A stretch of 25,847 nt of DNA from an uncultured Clostridia bacterium (lineage in GTDB: Bacteria > Bacillota > Clostridia > Oscillospirales > Ruminococcaceae). The translations under genes were made by a program, and so were the position numbers. The DNA is taken from contig CAMEYZ010000004.1 of NCBI GenBank assembly GCA_945947715.1, forward strand, positions 1 to 25,847. The letters are read 5' to 3'. The notes under the pieces were generated by a model. That model was not told the DNA's origin. It ran no database searches and saw nothing but the letters and a program-made list of their open reading frames with translations. Position 1 is the first letter of the stretch; each line of letters starts with the position of its first letter. This document shows, in pieces, positions 21,805-25,847 of the stretch.

Positions 21805-23241
21805 ATGAGCGAAAAAATTTATAAGATACATATGGGGAAGGCAAACTGTGCTGTTGATCTGGGCGACGGCTCCGAAAGAGGCGAATACGTCGATCAGGAC
21901 TATATCATCAATAAGCTGGGACGTCCTCACCGCAGCGTGAGCCTTATGTACTGCTACTATCCCAAGGATAAGGGCTGGCCTGTGAGAGCTTCCGAGGCGT
22001 TCTCCTCCGAGAACGTAAGCTTCCAGTGGGACTACCCTTACGACGATTACTTCACCTACAAGGGCGGTATCGGCGGAAATCTCGACGACGAGCCCTTTAC
22101 CTGCATGAGAGACGTTCGCCGTCACGGACAGGACGTTACTCTCACTCTGACTATCGACCCTACCCTTGATGATGAACACCTCATCGCTATTGCAAAGGAC
22201 CTATCCACCTTCGGAAGAATGATACTCAGAATAAACCACGAGGCAACAGGCGATTGGTTCTCCTTCACAAAGAGAGCGCCCTATGCTGATATTGCGAAGT
22301 TTTTCGTTCATTTTACCGATATTATCCATGAATATGCTCCCAATGTAAAGACTCTTATGTGCATAGGCGGCATCGAAAACCTCGACAAGACCGAAATGGA
22401 AATGGAAGAGGAGTTCAAGTGCGTTGTTCCCGCTGCGGATATGTGGAGCGTTGATAAGTACATGGCTCTGCACTGGGGCTGGCCCTATGACGTTGCTGAG
22501 CGCGGTGGAAATTCTCACTCCAGAAGCAAGGTCAGCGATACCTACGAAAAGACTAAGCGCAGCTATGAGCGCTTCAAGTTCCTCAACGGCGGAGAGGGCA
22601 AGCCTATGTCAATGGCGGAATTTAACGCTGACGGAGATGTTACCGGTCCCTATGAGCAGGCTGATATGGTAAAGGAATTCTGCGATATCCTCGTGAAGGA
22701 CAACGCAAAGTGGTTCACCTCCTTTACTATGTATCAGTTCCGCGACAGAGGCCGCCTGGGTCTGGAAATCGAGGACCCCAATAACCCCAACGTGGGTATC
22801 GAGCAGCCTCTTATGAAGACCTATAAGGAGATAATCCACTCCGACTGGTTCAGCCCCTCAATGGACGAAGAGGGCGAGGCTCAGTTCCCCATAAAGCTTC
22901 GCTGGGGCGGAGCTGAGGACGCAGAGGGCATCGCTATCCCTGTGCATTTTGAAAAGAATCCTCACTTCTGCGAGGTGGTATTCGAGGACGACGGAAACTA
23001 TATGCTGGAGCTCAACGGAAAATGGTTCTACAAGGCTCCCGGCACAAAGACTGTAGACCTTATGGGCGCATTCTTCGAGAAGCCCCTCGACGGTAAGTGC
23101 GATATGACTCTTAAGCTTTTCGCACCTCCCGCAACAGGCGAGAATGACCCCTCACAGGGCGATGATTGGGCTGAGAATTACTATGCAGTGGTTGAAAAGC
23201 TGCCCAAGATCAGAGTTCGCTTTGAGCCTGTTGAGCTGTAA
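21805..23241 (+). CDS. GH26-like clan A glycoside hydrolase, cytoplasmic
   Basis: 478 residues. 'MILRINHEATGDWFSF' (139-154) matches the GH26 pattern Arg-x-x-His-Glu-x-x-Gly-x-Trp-Phe, with E146 as probable acid/base. 'PMSMAEFNADG' (267-277) supplies the likely nucleophile E272 at the right distance. 'HEYAPNVKTLMCIGG' and the aromatic 'YMALHWGWPYD' (219-229) fit a clan GH-A barrel. GH26 enzymes are mostly beta-mannanases. From about residue 355 there is a beta-rich C-terminal domain. No signal peptide is seen, so it would act on imported oligosaccharides. The ATG at 21805 follows CGGAGG. Monocistronic, with a cre-like box in front, which fits repression on preferred sugars. Family is by motif only; a neighbouring GH-A family is possible. 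Confidence 0.75.
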   Translation: MSEKIYKIHMGKANCAVDLGDGSERGEYVDQDYIINKLGRPHRSVSLMYCYYPKDKGWPVRASEAFSSENVSFQWDYPYDDYFTYKGGIGGNLDDEPFTCMRDVRRHGQDVTLTLTIDPTLDDEHLIAIAKDLSTFGRMILRINHEATGDWFSFTKRAPYADIAKFFVHFTDIIHEYAPNVKTLMCIGGIENLDKTEMEMEEEFKCVVPAADMWSVDKYMALHWGWPYDVAERGGNSHSRSKVSDTYEKTKRSYERFKFLNGGEGKPMSMAEFNADGDVTGPYEQADMVKEFCDILVKDNAKWFTSFTMYQFRDRGRLGLEIEDPNNPNVGIEQPLMKTYKEIIHSDWFSPSMDEEGEAQFPIKLRWGGAEDAEGIAIPVHFEKNPHFCEVVFEDDGNYMLELNGKWFYKAPGTKTVDLMGAFFEKPLDGKCDMTLKLFAPPATGENDPSQGDDWAENYYAVVEKLPKIRVRFEPVEL

Positions 23242-23274
23242 TTTCTGATAATCAGCGGTTCATTAATATTTTAA

Positions 23275-23308
23275 AAAACGAGGAACGGTCCATATCGTTC
23301 CTCGTTTT
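23275..23308. terminator. Bidirectional terminator, GH26-like / EAL genes
   Basis: A perfect 13-bp stem (23275-23287 with 23296-23308) with an 8-nt loop, flanked by A and T tracts so that each strand has a T run. It separates two convergent genes. Confidence 0.9.
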
Positions 23309-23336
23309 GTTATAGGTATTGTTATTCATAAGAAAG

Positions 23337-25010
23337 CTATTTGTTTATCTCCCGCATCATAGCGTCGAATTTTTCCTTATCAATGGGACGGGAATATAAG
23401 AATCCCTGAGCTGCATCACAGCCACATTTGTTGAGAAATTCCGCCTGTGCTTCGGTCTCTACGCCCTCGGCGATGATGTCAAGGCCGATATCCTTTGACA
23501 TGGAGATGGTGTGGTTGATTATCTTCCGTCCGCGGTCAGATTCCATAAACTCCGAAAGGAAGTTTCTGTCTATCTTAAGGACGTCGAACTTAGTCTTTTT
23601 AAGGGTGTTCAGCGACGAGTAGCCGGAGCCAAAATCGTCCATGAGCATAGTAAAGCCGTTCTCCTTGAAAAGCTCGATAGTCTCGTCAACACCAGCTGCG
23701 TCGGCAGTTTCAGTTATCTCCAGCTGGAGCAGGTCAATGGGAATATCGTACTTTTTCACAAGGGCAGATATTTCGCTGACGGTCTCCATTCCGTTTATGT
23801 AGGCTCTGGATACGTTCACAGATATAGGAACAGGTTCGATGCCGTTATCTATCCACTGGCGGATATGCTTGCATGCGCTTTCCCAGATAAAGTGGTCAAG
23901 CTTGATGATAAAGCCGTTTTTCTCAAATACGGGGATAAATTCTGCAGGGGATATCATTCCCTTTGAATGATGATTCCACCGAGCAAGGGCTTCCGCGCCG
24001 ATTATCCTTCCTGTGGAGATGCAGACCTTCGGCTGCAGGAACATCACAAACTCGTTGCTGAGCAGTGCATTATGCATATCCTCTTCGATGTCCTGAGTTT
24101 TGTGCAGCTCGGTGAGGAGGCTGTCCTGATAGAAGCCGATATTTGACAGAGCATTGCCCTTGACGAGCTGTCTTGCCATACCAGCATTATCGCCATAGCG
24201 GCGCAGCGATTCCTTCGGCATGCCTTGGAGCATATAAACTCCGAAGCAAAGGCGAAATTCGATGCCCATAAATCCGCTTATGCGGCTTTCGAGAAGTCTG
24301 ATAAAATCAATTATCTCCTTCTTTTCGTCGAAGGCCATTACGAACATGTAAAGGTCCGCCGAAAGCCTTCCATGAGGCATATCGTCGGTGCATACCAGAT
24401 TGAGGGTATCGCTGATAAAGGCGAGAAGCTTATCTCCTGTTTCAGCGCCGAAATTGTCATTGATGAGCTTGAAGCGCTCTACGTCAAACTGAACAAAGCC
24501 GATCTTTTTTTCACCGTTGTTCTGAATGATAAGCTCCCGTATTCTTTTCTGGATTATCGCAGGATTCTTATCCGAAGTGAAGGAGGTGAGAATGTCCCAT
24601 TCGCGCTCGTCAGAAACGGTAAAGGGACGGAAATTTGCGTAAATATATTGTATGCGGTTATCCTCATCCTTTTTGAAGACAGCGGTTATAGTCACATAGC
24701 TGTACTCTTCGGAGAAGAGGTTCATTTTAAGGCGCAGGATTATCTCATGCTTCTCGGTGCCCTGAGTGATGCCAAGTGAGAGCTCAGAGCAGAATACCTC
24801 AAAGGCAGGAATGTACTCGGGGTCAACTCTTCCGGTTTCGAGCATATATTCAAAGGGCTGGGAAACACCTTCCGGCAGTATACCGTCATAATACAGAGCT
24901 ATGGTACGGTCATTTATGCAATCCCAAAGCATATTGAGCTTTGGCATACCAGATCTCATTATATCATCAACGACTGAATAGTATGTATTCATATCAATGG
25001 TATTTTCCAT
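23337..25010 (-). CDS. Degenerate GGDEF / active EAL c-di-GMP phosphodiesterase
   Basis: 557 residues from the ATG at 25010, which has GAGGCG upstream; an ATG 15 codons earlier lies near the -10. Residues 1-150 form an N-terminal domain of about PAS size, likely sensory, not recognised with certainty. Residues ~155-295 are a GGDEF fold ('KIGFVQFDVERFKLINDNFG', 169-188), but the active-site motif RxGGDEF reads RLSADLY (215-221), so cyclase activity is not expected. The EAL domain (~315-550) is complete: EAL 340-342, N399, E431/E434 in 'LEITET', D458-D459 in 'MDDFGSGYSSL', K479 and D481 in 'LKIDR', E515 in 'AEGVETE', Q535. It should hydrolyse c-di-GMP in the cytoplasm; no membrane helix is present. 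The degenerate GGDEF may bind GTP as a regulatory site. Confidence 0.93.
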   Translation of the reverse strand: MENTIDMNTYYSVVDDIMRSGMPKLNMLWDCINDRTIALYYDGILPEGVSQPFEYMLETGRVDPEYIPAFEVFCSELSLGITQGTEKHEIILRLKMNLFSEEYSYVTITAVFKKDEDNRIQYIYANFRPFTVSDEREWDILTSFTSDKNPAIIQKRIRELIIQNNGEKKIGFVQFDVERFKLINDNFGAETGDKLLAFISDTLNLVCTDDMPHGRLSADLYMFVMAFDEKKEIIDFIRLLESRISGFMGIEFRLCFGVYMLQGMPKESLRRYGDNAGMARQLVKGNALSNIGFYQDSLLTELHKTQDIEEDMHNALLSNEFVMFLQPKVCISTGRIIGAEALARWNHHSKGMISPAEFIPVFEKNGFIIKLDHFIWESACKHIRQWIDNGIEPVPISVNVSRAYINGMETVSEISALVKKYDIPIDLLQLEITETADAAGVDETIELFKENGFTMLMDDFGSGYSSLNTLKKTKFDVLKIDRNFLSEFMESDRGRKIINHTISMSKDIGLDIIAEGVETEAQAEFLNKCGCDAAQGFLYSRPIDKEKFDAMMREINK

Positions 25011-25045
25011 AAAAGCGCCTCGCTTTCCGAACGATTTATAGTTAT

Positions 25046-25074
25046 ATTGTACCATAACAAAAAGATTTTTTCAA
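25046..25074 (-). promoter_or_regulatory. Sigma-A promoter of the GGDEF-EAL gene
   Basis: Minus strand: -35 TTGAAA (25069-25074), 17-nt spacer, -10 TACAAT (25046-25051). The stretch from 25075 to 25240 shows no further gene or repeat that I can support. Confidence 0.82.
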
Positions 25075-25240
25075 CTGTTTTCATACAAAATGATTATTTT
25101 TCTCCCATTTTTACAATTTTGCTATGCTGCTTTATACATTTTTGAGAATTAAACGTTTTCGTCATTTACAAATTGCGAACGCTTTGTTAATGGAACCAAA
25201 TGCGGTCGGACGTAACACTATTCCCCGAAAAAGTGTAAAC

Positions 25241-25271
25241 AAAAAAGGCAGGAGATATATGTTCTCCTGCC
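25241..25271 (-). terminator. Terminator after pilT
   Basis: Minus strand: a 9-bp stem GGCAGGAGA / TCTCCTGCC (25263-25271 with 25247-25255), a 7-nt loop, then six Ts (25246-25241). It lies 18 nt past the pilT stop. Confidence 0.9.
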
Positions 25272-25289
25272 CTGAAAGCTTAGCTGTTA

Positions 25290-25847
25290 TTAAAAGCCTG
25301 TTACGGTGCTCTGAAGTGCCTTTTCCATTTCTGTTCTGTTGGGAGCATATTCCAGTGCAATATCAGAAGAGATAACGCCTCTGTTGTACAGTCTGAGAAG
25401 ATGATCATGGAGCGTGCACATGCCCTGGCGTGCGCCGGACTGCATGGAGGATTCCATCTGAGGAATCTTGTTGGAGCGTATCTGGCTCTTGACAGCGTCT
25501 GTTCCGATAAGTATCTCAAGAGCAGCAACACGGCTCTTGCGGTCTGCTGTGGGCACCAGAGTCTGGGACACTACGCCCTGGAACATGTTTGCAAGCTGAG
25601 CTCTTGCCTGCTCCTGTGCATGGGGAGGGCATGCGTCGATGATACGGTCGATAGTCTGCACAGCGCTGGAGGTGTGGAGGGTACCCAGCACCAGATGTCC
25701 TGTTTCAGCAGCAGTCATTGCCAGCGAAATGGTCTCGTAATCGCGCATCTCTCCTACGAGGATAACATCGGGGTCCTCACGAAGAGCACTTCTCAGCGCG
25801 TCGCTGAAGGAAGCCACGTCCTTGCCTATTTCACGCTGATGAATGGT
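25290..25847 (-). CDS. pilT: Type IV pilus retraction ATPase PilT, C-terminal part
   Basis: The C-terminal 185 residues; the frame is open to the window edge, so about half of a ~350-residue protein is missing, including the Walker A loop. Visible are 'QREIGKDVASF', the Walker B region 'DPDVILVGEMRDYETISLAM' and the His box 'GHLVLGTLHTSSAVQTIDRI', all standard for PilT. 'GVVSQTLVP' and the tail 'GARQGMCTLHDHLLRLYNRG' also match. PilT hexamers depolymerise type IV pili at the inner membrane to drive twitching or pulling. In Ruminococcus, type IV pili help adhesion to cellulose, which suits the glycoside hydrolases here. It seems to be the last gene of its transcript. Confidence 0.93.
   Translation of the reverse strand, partial: TIHQREIGKDVASFSDALRSALREDPDVILVGEMRDYETISLAMTAAETGHLVLGTLHTSSAVQTIDRIIDACPPHAQEQARAQLANMFQGVVSQTLVPTADRKSRVAALEILIGTDAVKSQIRSNKIPQMESSMQSGARQGMCTLHDHLLRLYNRGVISSDIALEYAPNRTEMEKALQSTVTGF

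Noticed and set aside
1..25847. Prophage, integrative element or defence island
   Set aside because: No integrase, transposase, phage structural gene, restriction or CRISPR-associated gene, tRNA or direct-repeat boundary was seen. The content is mostly core metabolism and ordinary accessory genes.

Overview
The window looks like a chromosomal segment of a Gram-positive, anaerobic, fibre-degrading member of the Clostridia, most like Ruminococcus or a close Oscillospiraceae relative. This is inferred from moderate GC, strong AAGGAGG-type ribosome sites, strict TTGACA-17-TATAAT promoters, a T-box controlled trp operon, a lipoprotein GH5 glucanase, a GH26-like hydrolase and a PilT-type pilus ATPase. 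No 16S or other species marker is present. Nothing marks it as mobile: I found no integrase, transposase, tRNA gene, phage gene or CRISPR array.

Layout. 1-1604: C-terminal part of a four-helix membrane protein followed by a nitroreductase-like gene. 1635-3579: monocistronic glycogen branching enzyme glgB. 3590-5541 (minus): a two-gene unit of a diacylglycerol-kinase-fold protein with an altered nucleotide motif and a small U32-like protein. 5589-5922 (minus): secG. 5962-12900: a complete seven-gene tryptophan operon, trpEGDCFBA, behind a T-box leader with UGG specifier candidates and a UGGC acceptor-binding bulge, both fitting tRNA-Trp. 12905-14182: a secreted or lipoprotein GH5 endoglucanase. 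14179-14975 (minus): a C26 glutamine-amidotransferase-like hydrolase whose transcript starts in a terminator-like hairpin. 15025-16021: an SdpR/SdpI-like repressor and immunity pair with an operator-like palindrome. 16190-17768: a PutP-type Na+/proline symporter. 17879-18144: a 76-residue protein made mostly of 11-residue repeats. 18162-19145 (minus): a small membrane protein and a chimeric gene that fuses two thirds of a response-regulator receiver to the C-terminal part of a membrane protein. 19280-21618: a U32 protein with a GDSL/SGNH esterase. 21719-23308: a GH26-like hydrolase behind a cre-like operator. 23337-25074 (minus): a degenerate-GGDEF/intact-EAL c-di-GMP phosphodiesterase. 25241-25847 (minus): the C-terminal half of PilT.

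How the genes fit together. The trp operon is a self-contained biosynthetic unit read from chorismate to tryptophan and switched by uncharged tRNA-Trp. Around it are genes for carbohydrate use (GH5, GH26-like, GDSL esterase, GlgB for glycogen storage), surface behaviour (PilT and a c-di-GMP phosphodiesterase) and small regulatory or envelope units. Most units end in clear intrinsic terminators, several of them shared between convergent genes. The exception is the GH5/C26 pair, whose stop codons overlap. The items most worth following up are the receiver/membrane-protein fusion, the SdpR-SdpI module without a visible toxin gene and with an 89-nt gene overlap, and the hairpin at the very start of the C26 transcript.
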